Positions 16,721-25,451 of a DNA stretch of 49,455 nt are shown here, one piece after another. A program made the position numbers and the translations under genes. Below the pieces are notes generated by a model. The model was given only the letters and a program-made list of their open reading frames with translations, was not told the origin of the DNA and searched no databases. Origin of the DNA: Brachybacterium massiliense. Its GTDB lineage: Bacteria; Actinomycetota; Actinomycetes; Actinomycetales; Dermabacteraceae. Positions within the stretch are counted from its first letter, which is position 1, and the number at the start of each line of letters is the position of its first letter. The DNA lies in assembly GCF_900184245.1 (NCBI RefSeq), contig NZ_FXXB01000008.1, positions 1,290,687 to 1,340,141 on the forward strand. The letters run 5' to 3'.

Positions 16721-17977
16721 ATGAAGCGACAGCTCCCCCAGCCCCGTGAACTGTTCGAGCTGATGCAGTTCAAGGCCCCGGACCTCAACGCCCGTCGGCG
16801 CCGGCTGAGCGCCGCGCTGACGATCGAGGATCTGCGGGCGATCGCGAAGCGGCGCACGCCCCGCGCCGCGTTCGACTACACCGACGGGGCAGCGGAGTCC
16901 GAGCTCTCGCTGGCTCGGGCGCGGCAGGCCTTCGCCGATGTGGAGTTCAATCCCGGGGTGCTGCGGGACGTCTCCGCGGTGGACACCAGCCGGGAGATCC
17001 TGGGCGGCAGCAGCGCACAGCCCTTCGCGATCGCGCCGACGGGATTCACCCGCCTGATGCAGACCGAGGGCGAGGTCGCCGGGGCAGGCGCCGCCCAGGC
17101 CGCCGGGATCCCGTTCACGCTCTCGACGCTGGGCACCACCTCGATCGAGGACGTCGCCGCGGCGGCCCCGCACGGGCGCAAGTGGTTCCAGCTGTACGTG
17201 ATGCGCAAGCGCGAGATCTCCTACGACCTGGTCGAGCGGGCCGCCCGCGCCGGCTTCGACACCCTGCAGTTCACGGTGGACACCCCGGTCGCAGGGGCCC
17301 GGCTGCGCGATACCCGCAACGGCTTCTCGATCCCTCCGCAGCTGACCGCGCGCACCGTGCTCGACGCGATCCCGCGCCCCTGGTGGTGGATCGACTTCCT
17401 CACCACGCCCACCCTCGAGTTCGCCTCGCTGTCCTCCACCGGCGGGACCGTGGGCGAGCTGCTGGACTCGGCGATGGATCCCACCATCAGCTTCGAGGAC
17501 CTCGAGATCATCCGCGGCCTGTGGCCGGGCAAGCTCGTGGTCAAGGGCGTCCAGACCCTCGAGGACGCGAAGACCTTCGCTGATCGGGGCGTGGACGGGA
17601 TCATCCTGTCCAACCACGGCGGCCGCCAGCTCGACCGGGCACCGGTGCCCTTCCACCTGCTGCCCGAGGTGGCCCGCGAGGTCGGCGCCGACGTCGAGAT
17701 CGGCATCGACACCGGCATCATGCACGGCGCGGACATCGTCGCCGCCGTGGCGCTCGGTGCGCGATTCACCCTGATCGGCCGCGCCTACCTCTACGGCCTG
17801 ATGGCCGGTGGCCGGCCGGGCGTGGATCGCACGATCGAGATCCTCTCCGAGCAGGTGGTGCGCACGATGAAGCTTCTGGGTGCGCACACCCTCGACGAGC
17901 TCGAGCCCAAGCATGTCACGCAGCTGCAGCGGCTGGTGCCGCGCGGGCGAGCGGGCGCGGAGCAGCTCTCGCACTGA
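16721..17977 (+). CDS. lldD: FMN-dependent L-lactate dehydrogenase
   Basis: A 418-residue alpha-hydroxy-acid-oxidising flavoprotein, very like the mycobacterial LldD2 type. It oxidises L-lactate to pyruvate and passes electrons to the respiratory chain. Visible parts are [50 protein letters not shown], the FMN-site Lys in [13 protein letters not shown], and the active-site NHGGRQLD with the catalytic His near residue 299. GAGGTG lies upstream of ATG 16721, 34 bases after rhaB. Placement at the end of the rhamnose operon means the lactate made by the RhaEW dehydrogenase domain is carried on to pyruvate. Pre-mycofactocin-type relatives are an alternative, but no mycofactocin gene is nearby. Confidence 0.9.
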   Translation: MKRQLPQPRELFELMQFKAPDLNARRRRLSAALTIEDLRAIAKRRTPRAAFDYTDGAAESELSLARARQAFADVEFNPGVLRDVSAVDTSREILGGSSAQPFAIAPTGFTRLMQTEGEVAGAGAAQAAGIPFTLSTLGTTSIEDVAAAAPHGRKWFQLYVMRKREISYDLVERAARAGFDTLQFTVDTPVAGARLRDTRNGFSIPPQLTARTVLDAIPRPWWWIDFLTTPTLEFASLSSTGGTVGELLDSAMDPTISFEDLEIIRGLWPGKLVVKGVQTLEDAKTFADRGVDGIILSNHGGRQLDRAPVPFHLLPEVAREVGADVEIGIDTGIMHGADIVAAVALGARFTLIGRAYLYGLMAGGRPGVDRTIEILSEQVVRTMKLLGAHTLDELEPKHVTQLQRLVPRGRAGAEQLSH

Positions 17978-18007
17978 GGCCGCGATCGAGGCGGGCTGGC
18001 CCCTCAG
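17974..18007. terminator. Possible bidirectional hairpin between convergent lldD and lacI-type genes
   Basis: CTGAGG (17974-17979) can pair with the CCTCAG that ends at 18007; the repeat spans both stop codons. The gap between the genes is only 26 bases. Arms are short and the loop is 22 bases, so this is tentative. Confidence 0.25.
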
Positions 18008-19005
18008 CCGGTCGTCGACTCCCGCTCCACCAGCGTGGGCGTGAAGCTGACATGCCGGGCTGGGGCGTCGGGGCTGGCGATCTGCTCCTCGAGCAGCGCG
18101 AGGGCGGTGCGGCCCATCAGGTCCGCGGGCTGGGAGACGGAGGTCAGGGGCACCACGGTGGAGCGGGCGAAGGCGATGTCGTCGTATCCCACCAGCGCGA
18201 TCTCCTCGGGCACCGCGATCTGGTGGCGGAAGGCGAAGGCCTGCAGCACGCCCACGGCCAGCAGATCGTTGACGCAGAACACGGCGTCGGGCCGCTCGGC
18301 GGCGCTGCGGGCCACGATCGCCTCGCCGACGGTGCGCCCGGCGAGCACGGTGAGGTCCTCCGCCTCGAGCACCTCGATCTCGATGCCGGCCGCCTCGGCG
18401 GCGCGTCGGGCGCCCGTGAGGCGATCGGCGACCTGCCGCAGGTCCTGCCGTGCGGCGACCACCCCGATGCGTCGGCGCCCGAGCCCGGCGAGATGCTGCA
18501 CGGCGATCTCGCCGCCGGCGATGTCGTCGACGCTCACCGAGAATCCGCGCTCGGCCTGGGCGCTCTCGACCATCACCACCGGGGTGCCGCGGCCGCGGAT
18601 CGCCTCGACCAGCTCGGCGCTGCTGCCGGTGGAGGCCAGCAGGATCCCCCGCACCCGCTGCTCCTCGAACAGGGAGAGGTAGAGGCGCTCGCGCTGCTCG
18701 CGGTTGCCGGTGCTGCCGGCGATCACCATCAGCTGCGAGTCCTCGGCGGCCGCCTCGATGCCGCCGACGAGCTGGGCGTAGAAGGGGTTGCCGGAGTCCA
18801 GCACGATCGCGCCGACGGTGCTCGAGCGCCCCAGCTTCAGCTGCCGGGCGGCGTCGTTGCGCACGTAGCCGAGCTCGGCGATCGCGGCCTCGACCCTCTC
18901 GCGACGGTCCGGGGAGACGATAGCGGGACGGTTCAGGACGTTGGAGACCGTGCCCACGGAGACTCCCGCATGCCGCGCGACATCTTTCATGCCCACTACG
19001 CGCAT
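18004..19005 (-). CDS. LacI-family transcriptional regulator
   Basis: A 333-residue regulator with a textbook N-terminal helix-turn-helix (MKDVARHAGVSVGTVSNVLN, residues 6-25), hinge NDAARQLKLGRS, and an effector domain (VGAIVLDSGNPFYAQLVGGI, FCVNDLLAVGVLQAF, LVGYDDIAFARSTVVPLTSV). ATG 19005 was chosen because it precedes the domain by only five residues; ATG 18990 is possible, and longer frames reach 19122 without support. Convergent with lldD and divergent from a membrane-protein gene. The most likely target is the transporter/rhamnosidase operon reading left from 28669, which has three CG-centred palindromes upstream, but no target is proven. Confidence 0.9.
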   Translation of the reverse strand: MRVVGMKDVARHAGVSVGTVSNVLNRPAIVSPDRRERVEAAIAELGYVRNDAARQLKLGRSSTVGAIVLDSGNPFYAQLVGGIEAAAEDSQLMVIAGSTGNREQRERLYLSLFEEQRVRGILLASTGSSAELVEAIRGRGTPVVMVESAQAERGFSVSVDDIAGGEIAVQHLAGLGRRRIGVVAARQDLRQVADRLTGARRAAEAAGIEIEVLEAEDLTVLAGRTVGEAIVARSAAERPDAVFCVNDLLAVGVLQAFAFRHQIAVPEEIALVGYDDIAFARSTVVPLTSVSQPADLMGRTALALLEEQIASPDAPARHVSFTPTLVERESTTG

Positions 19006-19231
19006 CCCGGCCACAGCCCGCTCCTCTCGCGACACAGCATGGTCCGCAGAGCTCCGGGACCTCGATCCAGCGACTTTATCGCGCAGCGCGCCCCGCTCGG
19101 CGCTCTCCCGCGCAGGAACCACCCGGAATGCGCCTTTTCCGACATATGCTCATCTCACGAGCACAGGCGGGGGCGCAGAGACTCGAGGTGGGTCCGGGGT
19201 CCATGCCGACAAGGGCATCCAGGAGGCCATG
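19006..19231. promoter_or_regulatory. Divergent promoter region, weak signals
   Basis: A 226-base non-coding gap. On the leftward strand TAAAGT (19073-19078) is a possible -10 for the regulator gene. On the rightward strand TATGCT (19145-19150) is a possible -10 for the membrane-protein gene, with no good -35. AGGAGG at 19221-19226 is the ribosome site that fixes the rightward start. No palindrome of the types seen elsewhere was found. Confidence 0.3.
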
Positions 19232-20194
19232 ATGGGCACCGATCCGAGCACCCCCTCGCCCGGGCAGCCCCCGAGCACGGCCACGACGCCCGCGCGGGCG
19301 GGGTCCGGTCCGATCGCACGGCTGCTGACCGTGGTGTACGCGCTGGTCGTGACGCCGGTGGCCACGACCCTGGTGGTGTACGGCGCGATGCCGTGGCATC
19401 AGCACGTGCTGATGCGGAACGTGCCGCTCGATCAGCTGCTGGAATACCTGTTCTCCTCGATAGGTCTGCCCTCCTTCCTGGCCCTTCTGGGCGGCCTGCT
19501 GCTGCTGGTGTCGGTGGTGGCGACGGGCCTGGCCAGCTCGGCGGGGCTGCTGAGCGTCAGCGTACTGGCCCTGTTCCCGCTGGGCCTGCTCGCCTGGCCG
19601 CAGCTGCCCGTGCTGGTGCACGAGTGGTTGCCGGACTTCCTCTTCCAGGCGGTCTTCGTGATGCCCGCACAGGGGGTGCCGCTGCTGCTGTTCCCGGTGA
19701 TGGGCGGGCTGGGACTGGCCCTGGCGATCGCCCGTCGGCGGCCACGTCCGCCGGTGGCCCTGTCAGCCATCGGGGCGGTACTGGTGCCCGTGATCATGCT
19801 GGCGGGAACGCTGCTGGCCATGCACGCCGTGGTGGTCGCCTCGACCTCGTACATGACGACCCTCGGCGCGGAAGGGGTCCCGGTCTCCGCGATGCTCACC
19901 GCGGTACTCGGCGCGGTGCTGCTGTGGCTGTGCGGCGCCGCCACCGGCGCCTCGCCCTACGCGCAGATCCTTTCCGCGCTCGTCACGCTCGCGGCCACGG
20001 CCGCGCTCTTCCTCCCGGGGGTGCTGATGATGCTGCCGAGCGTGGCCTACAGCCGGGTCGGCGGCACCACGATGTCCGTGCTGGCCATGGGCGGCGGTGC
20101 CGCGCTCGGTCTGGTGCTGCTGGCCCACACCGCGGTGCAGTTCGCGGTCTCCTCCCGGGCGCGGCGCCGGGCCCAGGCGGCCTCAGCGCTCTGA
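19232..20194 (+). CDS. Polytopic membrane protein of unknown function
   Basis: A 320-residue protein with a polar Pro/Thr/Ser-rich N-tail of about 25 residues and then eight or so hydrophobic segments: LLTVVYALVVTPVATTLVVY first, then segments near 65-95, 100-125, 140-165, 175-200, 210-235, 245-270 and 285-310. It ends in a basic tail. I do not recognise the family. Of two adjacent ATG codons, the one at 19232 has the better distance from AGGAGG. Its 3' end overlaps the convergent rhamnosidase gene by 12 bases. It stands alone between a regulator and a sugar operon; a role in sugar uptake is possible but nothing in the sequence shows it. Confidence 0.75.
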   Translation: MGTDPSTPSPGQPPSTATTPARAGSGPIARLLTVVYALVVTPVATTLVVYGAMPWHQHVLMRNVPLDQLLEYLFSSIGLPSFLALLGGLLLLVSVVATGLASSAGLLSVSVLALFPLGLLAWPQLPVLVHEWLPDFLFQAVFVMPAQGVPLLLFPVMGGLGLALAIARRRPRPPVALSAIGAVLVPVIMLAGTLLAMHAVVVASTSYMTTLGAEGVPVSAMLTAVLGAVLLWLCGAATGASPYAQILSALVTLAATAALFLPGVLMMLPSVAYSRVGGTTMSVLAMGGGAALGLVLLAHTAVQFAVSSRARRRAQAASAL

Positions 20195-22798
20195 GCGGCC
20201 CGAGGGGCGGTGCAGCACGGGCACCGTGCCCAGGCCGGTGGCGACGCCGTCGAGCATCCGGTCGAGCTCCTGCTGCTGGAACCTCTCGCCGTAGGCCGCA
20301 TGCGCCTCGGCGACCTGCGCAGCCGCGGCCTCGGCGTTCTCCGGCCGGGCGGCGGCCGCAGCGGTGGCGCCGTGGATCCGCAGTCCCAGCCGGGTGGTCC
20401 CTGCACGCAGACGCCCGGTGAGGTCGAGGCGGTAGGGCGGCCGCCACAGCAGGCCCACCTCCTGCCCGTCCACCAGCACGGCGGCGATCTCCCGCACGGG
20501 CGGGTCCAGCAGGGCGCGGTAGCCGCTGCCCCCGCCCGCCGCCGGCAGCACCGAGCCCTCGCCGAGGTCGAGCACGAGCGGGCCGCGGGCGCTGTCCTCG
20601 TCGAGCTGCACCTCGGTCTCCAGCAGCAGCGGGCGCAGATCCGCGGCGTCGGCGCCGTGCAGCAGATGCGGCAGGGCGACAGGGCGCGGCTCCTCGCCCT
20701 CCCGGGTGAGGGTCCAGGGACCCTCGAGACGCAGCGGCGCCGGCGCGTCGGCGCTCCGCGCAGGATCCGCCGGGGCGACGGGGCCCGAGCCCTCCTCGGT
20801 GCTCAGGAGCAGCAGCGCCTGGTAGGGGTGCAGGTCGATCTCACCGCCCTCGGCCGGGAGGGCGCGCTCGGAGCCGTCCGCGGGGTCGAGCAGCCGCAGC
20901 GCGGCGCGCGGCGTGCGCGGGGCGACCTCGAGGGTCCGCCGCGTCGGTCCGGTGTTCGCGAGCAGGTGCAGCTCCCCGCCCACGAGGCGCCGCCGCACGG
21001 TCCCCACCTGGCCCCCGTCCCCGCTCAGCTGCAGCGGCGGGGCGAGGTCGCTGTCCCCACCGCCGTCGGCCCCGCCGCCCGCGGCGCCGACCATCGAGAG
21101 GGTCGCGTGGTCGATCAGCTCGCCGTCGTCGTACTCGTCGACCGGCATCGGCACCGGGATCCCGGCCGGATACGCTGGGGAGTCGACGGCGAGCACGGTG
21201 CCGCCGGCTGCGCGCACCCGGTCCAGCCAGGCCTCCGCCTCGGCGGGCAGACGGGTCACCCGCGGGAGGATCACCACCGCCGGGGCGACGGGATCCAGGG
21301 TGGTCAGCACGTCGTCGTCGAGCAGGTCGAGGTCGTAACCCGCGCGGCGGATCGCGGCGGGGATCCGTTCCCCGATGTGGGCGCGGCAGGCGGCCCAGAG
21401 GTCGTGGCCGCTGCCGCGGGCGGCGCGCACGTCCGCATAGGGCAGGTAGAGGGCGACGTCCGCACCCGGAGCACCCAGCCGCAGCGCCGCGCACAGCCGG
21501 GTCAGGTGCGCGCTGAGCTCCGGCATCGCGGGCCACCAGGCGTTACGGTCATCCAGTGCGCCGGCCGCATAGAAGGTCCAGCCGAGCCCCTCCGCGTCGG
21601 GGGCCGAGTAGGGCCAGCCGTGGCCCACGAAGTGCGTGATCCCCAGCAGCAGGTGCTCATGCGCCTCGGCCAGCAGATCCAGCGGCGCGGCGCGGAAGGA
21701 CGGGGAGTGCACCCAGGTCCACACCTCGCTCGAGACCACCTCGCGGCGGTCCAGATGCGCGGCCGACGACGCCCAGCGGGACTGGGTCAGGGCCGTCCAG
21801 CCCGCGCCCTCGCCCTCTATCAGGTGCGCGCCGCGCTGGGCGCCGAGCGTGATCGGGGGCTGCCCGTAGCCCTGCAGGCGGAAGCGCACCCCGTGCTCCT
21901 CGGCCCAGGCGCGGCAGGTGGCCACGAAGCCCTGCTCGACCAGCTCGGACAGGGTACGGCCGTAGTCCTCGCGCACCTGCGCGCTCTCCGGCCCGTCGAC
22001 CTCGAGCAGGTGCAGCACGTCGAGCAGCTCGTAACCCCGGCGGGTGCGGAAGTGCTCGAGCAGGCCCGGTGTCCAGCCCGCGTCGTACACCTCGAGGCTG
22101 TCGCTGAACACGGAGCCGAGCAGCTCTGCGGGGACCGCCTCGAGGATCGCACCGCCCACGGTGTCCAGGTGGTGGCGCACCGCGGCGGCGCTGAGATGGT
22201 CCACGACAGGGCCCTCCGCGCCGGCGGCGGAGCGCTTGACCTGCTGTCCGGTCACCTCGGACCAGGCCAGCAGCACGGTGCGGGGCCCGCGGCCGACGGG
22301 GATCTGCAGGCGCGCCCCCTCGACGGGCAGGCGCTGCCAGCCCGTCGGCGGCAGGCCCTCGCCCAGGTGCACCGAGACCAGCTCGTCCCCCGGCCAGGAG
22401 GGGTTCAGCTCCCACTCGAGCGCCGCGGGGCCCAGGTCCCGCCGCTCCCAGCGCAGGCGCCGCGCGGCATGCTCGGCGCCGATGTGGGCGCCGCCGTAGG
22501 ACCATCCGCTGCCGAGGGTCACGTCCAGCCGGAGACCCAGCTCGCTGGCGCGCTCGGCGGCATGGCGGAGGTGCGCGAGCACCTCGGGCGAGAGGTAGTG
22601 CGGGGCGCCGGGACGCAGCGGGTACACCAGCGCCCCCTCGGCGCCCCCGAGCCCCGCCTCGGCCATGGCGCGCAGCTCGCGGTCGATCTCGGCCCGGTCC
22701 ATGTCGGGGCCGAACCACCACCAGCGCATCATCGGCCGGGCGGCCGGATCCGGGTGGGTCAGGGCGTGACGGACCTGGTCAGCAGTGTGCACGGGCAC
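20183..22798 (-). CDS. GH106-type alpha-L-rhamnosidase
   Basis: An 871-residue glycoside hydrolase. The N-terminal motif RPMMRWWWFGPDMDR followed by AMAEAGLGGAEGA near residues 20-55 is the hallmark of the GH106 alpha-L-rhamnosidase group. GSGWSYGGAHIG, FSDSLEVYDAGWTPGLLEHF and a TIM-barrel core follow, then beta domains to the end (LLDPPVREIAAVLVDGQEVG, RLGLRIHGATAAAA), which resemble the galactose-binding module at the C-terminus of GH106. It lacks a signal peptide and so should act in the cytoplasm on imported rhamnosides. Last gene of the leftward transporter operon, 45 bases after an oxidoreductase gene. Family placement is by motif; exact substrate is unknown. Confidence 0.83.
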   Translation of the reverse strand: MPVHTADQVRHALTHPDPAARPMMRWWWFGPDMDRAEIDRELRAMAEAGLGGAEGALVYPLRPGAPHYLSPEVLAHLRHAAERASELGLRLDVTLGSGWSYGGAHIGAEHAARRLRWERRDLGPAALEWELNPSWPGDELVSVHLGEGLPPTGWQRLPVEGARLQIPVGRGPRTVLLAWSEVTGQQVKRSAAGAEGPVVDHLSAAAVRHHLDTVGGAILEAVPAELLGSVFSDSLEVYDAGWTPGLLEHFRTRRGYELLDVLHLLEVDGPESAQVREDYGRTLSELVEQGFVATCRAWAEEHGVRFRLQGYGQPPITLGAQRGAHLIEGEGAGWTALTQSRWASSAAHLDRREVVSSEVWTWVHSPSFRAAPLDLLAEAHEHLLLGITHFVGHGWPYSAPDAEGLGWTFYAAGALDDRNAWWPAMPELSAHLTRLCAALRLGAPGADVALYLPYADVRAARGSGHDLWAACRAHIGERIPAAIRRAGYDLDLLDDDVLTTLDPVAPAVVILPRVTRLPAEAEAWLDRVRAAGGTVLAVDSPAYPAGIPVPMPVDEYDDGELIDHATLSMVGAAGGGADGGGDSDLAPPLQLSGDGGQVGTVRRRLVGGELHLLANTGPTRRTLEVAPRTPRAALRLLDPADGSERALPAEGGEIDLHPYQALLLLSTEEGSGPVAPADPARSADAPAPLRLEGPWTLTREGEEPRPVALPHLLHGADAADLRPLLLETEVQLDEDSARGPLVLDLGEGSVLPAAGGGSGYRALLDPPVREIAAVLVDGQEVGLLWRPPYRLDLTGRLRAGTTRLGLRIHGATAAAAARPENAEAAAAQVAEAHAAYGERFQQQELDRMLDGVATGLGTVPVLHRPSGRSER

Positions 22799-22826
22799 GG
22801 GACTCCTCCGGTGAGGGGATGACGGG

Positions 22827-22860
22827 TCAGTGCGCGGGCGGGCTCAGTGCGCGGGCGGGG
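22827..22860. repeat. 17-bp tandem duplication across a stop codon
   Basis: TCAGTGCGCGGGCGGGC (22827-22843) is followed directly by the same 17-mer with one change at the last base (22844-22860). The right copy contains the stop codon and last five codons of the 22844-24046 gene; the left copy repeats them downstream, including a second TGA out of frame by one base-pair unit. It looks like a recent slippage duplication. Confidence 0.85.
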
Positions 22861-24046
22861 CCCAGGTCGCCACGGCGTCCTCGCGCGCCCAGGGCACGCC
22901 GAGCTCACTGAAGGGCCTGCCGGTCGCGAGCGCACGGGTCATCGCCTCGTCGAGCCCCTCGATCGTGGGATAGGCCAGCTCACCCTCGCCGTGCCAGTGC
23001 ACCCAGTCCTCCCCGATCGGGAGCGGATCGGGCACGGACTGGATCGCCTCGAGCACCGCGCTGAACGGAGCGGTGCTGGCCAGCGGGGACACGAGCGCGA
23101 CGGAGCGGTCGCGCACATGGGCGACGAGGTTCTCCATCAGGTCGGTGCGCGCGTGGGCGAGCTCCTCGCGCGCCCCGTCCTCGCCGGTGCGCACGGAGCG
23201 GTCCTCGGTGTACCAGAGGCGGTGGCTGCCGCGGGTGCCGCGGATCTCCACCCACGGGTTCTCGTGGCGGCCCGCGGCGGTGGTCAGCGTGCACACCACG
23301 GCGGGTGCGCGGCCGGCGGGGTCGATGCGCAGGAAGGTGGTGTCGTCGGCCTCGATGTCGTGGGCGCGGCGCAGCTCGCAGGTCACCGCGGAGATGTCGG
23401 AGACCTGCGCGATCCCGGCGATCGCGAGGCCCGCGTGGACGGCGTGGGCGAGCGGGTTGGTGGCCACCCCGTCGGCGACCCGTCGGCCGTCGCGGCGGCG
23501 CCGGCCCGCCCAGGGCGAGCGGCGGTAGTAGGCGCGGTCGCGTTGCCAGGCCCCGTGCACGGCCACCTCGGTGATCTCACCGAGAGGGGCCGCGGCGATC
23601 TCACCGAGTGTGCCCGCGGCGACCTCGGCGGCGAGCACGTCGACGCCCGCGCCGCCGCGGGCCTGGAAGCCCACCTGCACGCTGCGGCCGGCCCGCTGCG
23701 CCGCCTCGAGCAGCGTCCCGTGGTCCACGAGGGCGGGCACCGGGGGCTTCTCGAGGTAGACGTCGATCCCCGCGGCGAGCGCCTCGAGGGCGAGCGGCAC
23801 GTGGGTGTCGATCGGGGTGGCGATCGCGATGATCTCCGGGCGCTCGTCGCCGCAGGCCTCGAGCAGCGCGGCGAGGGAGCGGTGGTGGATCCCGGCCAGC
23901 TCCTCGGGCGGGTCCACCACGTCCACCACCCCGACCAGACGGGCCGTACCGGCCTCCTCGAGGCGGGCGAGGGTGCGCAGATGCGAGGCGCCGTAGCCGC
24001 GCGTGCCGATCAGCGCGACCCGCACCGGGCCCATCGGCGCGCTCAT
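22844..24046 (-). CDS. Gfo/Idh/MocA family oxidoreductase
   Basis: A 400-residue NAD(P)-dependent sugar oxidoreductase. The Rossmann N-domain is clear: VRVALIGTRGYGASHLRTLA (residues 8-27), IAIATPIDTHVPLALEAL, and the catalytic EKPPV near residue 97. The C-domain has ATNPLAHAVHAGLAIAG and ends in WAPPAH. ATG 24046 overlaps the preceding stop as ATGA. It contains an in-frame 24-base tandem duplication (residues about 143-158) that repeats LGEI. With its upstream paralogue it probably oxidises or reduces a sugar released from the imported rhamnoside; which sugar cannot be read from the sequence. Confidence 0.88.
   Translation of the reverse strand: MSAPMGPVRVALIGTRGYGASHLRTLARLEEAGTARLVGVVDVVDPPEELAGIHHRSLAALLEACGDERPEIIAIATPIDTHVPLALEALAAGIDVYLEKPPVPALVDHGTLLEAAQRAGRSVQVGFQARGGAGVDVLAAEVAAGTLGEIAAAPLGEITEVAVHGAWQRDRAYYRRSPWAGRRRRDGRRVADGVATNPLAHAVHAGLAIAGIAQVSDISAVTCELRRAHDIEADDTTFLRIDPAGRAPAVVCTLTTAAGRHENPWVEIRGTRGSHRLWYTEDRSVRTGEDGAREELAHARTDLMENLVAHVRDRSVALVSPLASTAPFSAVLEAIQSVPDPLPIGEDWVHWHGEGELAYPTIEGLDEAMTRALATGRPFSELGVPWAREDAVATWAPPAH
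23573..23620. repeat. 24-bp in-frame tandem duplication inside an oxidoreductase gene
   Basis: Two adjacent 24-base units (23573-23596 and 23597-23620) agree at 21 of 24 positions; both begin GATCTCACCGAG on the plus strand. They encode LGEIAAAP-LGEITEVA-like segments on the minus strand, adding eight residues at the usual single LGEI site that joins the two domains of Gfo/Idh proteins. Confidence 0.75.
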
Positions 24047-25398
24047 GCGCCCTGCCCGGCGGCGACGGGGGCCTCGCGTTGCAGGTCCAGGCCCATCGCG
24101 GCGGCGATCTCGACCGGGGCGCCGCTCTCGAGGGAGAGGTTGCCGCAGATGCCCACCGCGATCGCGCGGATCCCGTCGCGATGATCGGAGGGACGGCCCA
24201 GCTCGTCCTGGACCGGGCCCACGAACACGTCGCGCAGCAGCAGCGCATCGCCGCCGCCGTGACCGCCCACGCCCTCGGGGATCTCCACCTCGCGGGCAGG
24301 CTCGAAGTGCTTCTGGACCACCAGGCGCTCGCCGCGCTCGCGCGCCCCGGCCTCGTCGGCGGTGACCGCGACGGCGCTGGGATCCACGTGAGTGCGGCCG
24401 TCCTCGCCCTGGGGCACCACCTCGGCCCGTTCGACCACCTCGAGTTCGGCCCGTCCCGCGGTGCCGTTGACCGCCACCCGGTAGCCCTCCCAGGGGCTGT
24501 GGGCGTTCAGGGCGTAGGTGAGCACCGCGCCGCGGGAGTAGTCCACCAGCGCCGTGAGGTTGTCCTCGGTGGTGATCCCGGGGGCGAACACGGACTGGTC
24601 GCGACGGTAGCCGTCGTGCTGCTCGGCCTGGAGGTAGAGCGCCTCGAGCCGCTCGTCGGAGCGCAGGTCCAGCTCGAAGGGATCGTGGGGGCCGTCGTGC
24701 GTGCCCCGCTCCGGAAGCGGTGCCAGGCCGCGCTCGGCGGCGGCGTCGGCCCCGTAGAAGCGCAGCCCGCCGCGCGCGTAGACCTGCACCGGCGCATCCG
24801 CGAGCCACCAGTTGACCAGGTCGAAGTGGTGGGCGGCCTTGTGCACGAACAGGCCGCCGCTGTTGGTCTTGTCGCGATGCCAGCGGCGGAAGTAGTCCGC
24901 GCCGTGCTGGGTGTCCAGCACCCACTCGAACACCACCGAGACCACCTCGCCGATCTCGCCGGAGGCGATGACCTGCTTCAGCGCGGTGTTGCGGGGGCTG
25001 TAGCGGTAGTTGAAGGTCACCACCACGGAGCGGCCGGTGCGATCGATCGCCTCCTGGATCGCGCGGGCCGAGGGGGCGTCGATGGTCAGCGGCTTCTCGA
25101 CCACCACGTCGGCCCCGGCGTCCAGGGCGCGCACCACGTGCTCGGCGTGGAGGCGGTCCACGCTGGTGACGATCACGCGGTCCACCGACTCCTCGGCGAT
25201 GATCTGCTCGAGCTCGTCCGGTCCTCCCAGCCGCGCCCCGGCGAAGGCCTCGTGCCGGCCCTGGTGGTACTCGCGACGGGCGGGGTTCACGTCGATCAGG
25301 GCGACCAGCTCGGCGACGTCGGCGTGGGGGCCGGCGATCGCGTCGAGGAACATCTGGCTGCGGTGGCCGGTGCCGATGACGGCATAGCGGGTGGGCAT
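24043..25398 (-). CDS. Gfo/Idh/MocA family oxidoreductase
   Basis: A 451-residue member of the family, longer than its neighbour. The Rossmann motif is YAVIGTGHRSQMFLDAI (residues 5-21), followed by VIVTSVDRLHAEHVVRAL and EKPLTID with the catalytic Lys near 103. The C-domain shows FNYRYSPRNTALKQVI, DKTNSGGLFVHKAAHHFDL with a His pair at the active site, and ENLTALVDYS-like residues (written in part). ATG 25398 has AGGAG a few bases upstream. Only about 33% similarity by eye to the next gene, so they are not a simple tandem duplicate. Two such enzymes beside a rhamnosidase hint at oxidation of a sugar residue before or after glycoside cleavage. Confidence 0.88.
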   Translation of the reverse strand: MPTRYAVIGTGHRSQMFLDAIAGPHADVAELVALIDVNPARREYHQGRHEAFAGARLGGPDELEQIIAEESVDRVIVTSVDRLHAEHVVRALDAGADVVVEKPLTIDAPSARAIQEAIDRTGRSVVVTFNYRYSPRNTALKQVIASGEIGEVVSVVFEWVLDTQHGADYFRRWHRDKTNSGGLFVHKAAHHFDLVNWWLADAPVQVYARGGLRFYGADAAAERGLAPLPERGTHDGPHDPFELDLRSDERLEALYLQAEQHDGYRRDQSVFAPGITTEDNLTALVDYSRGAVLTYALNAHSPWEGYRVAVNGTAGRAELEVVERAEVVPQGEDGRTHVDPSAVAVTADEAGARERGERLVVQKHFEPAREVEIPEGVGGHGGGDALLLRDVFVGPVQDELGRPSDHRDGIRAIAVGICGNLSLESGAPVEIAAAMGLDLQREAPVAAGQGA

Positions 25399-25451
25399 GT
25401 CTCTCCTGAGTGGGTGCGGAGGGCGGGGACGCGGACGAGCTCGGGCGGGGA

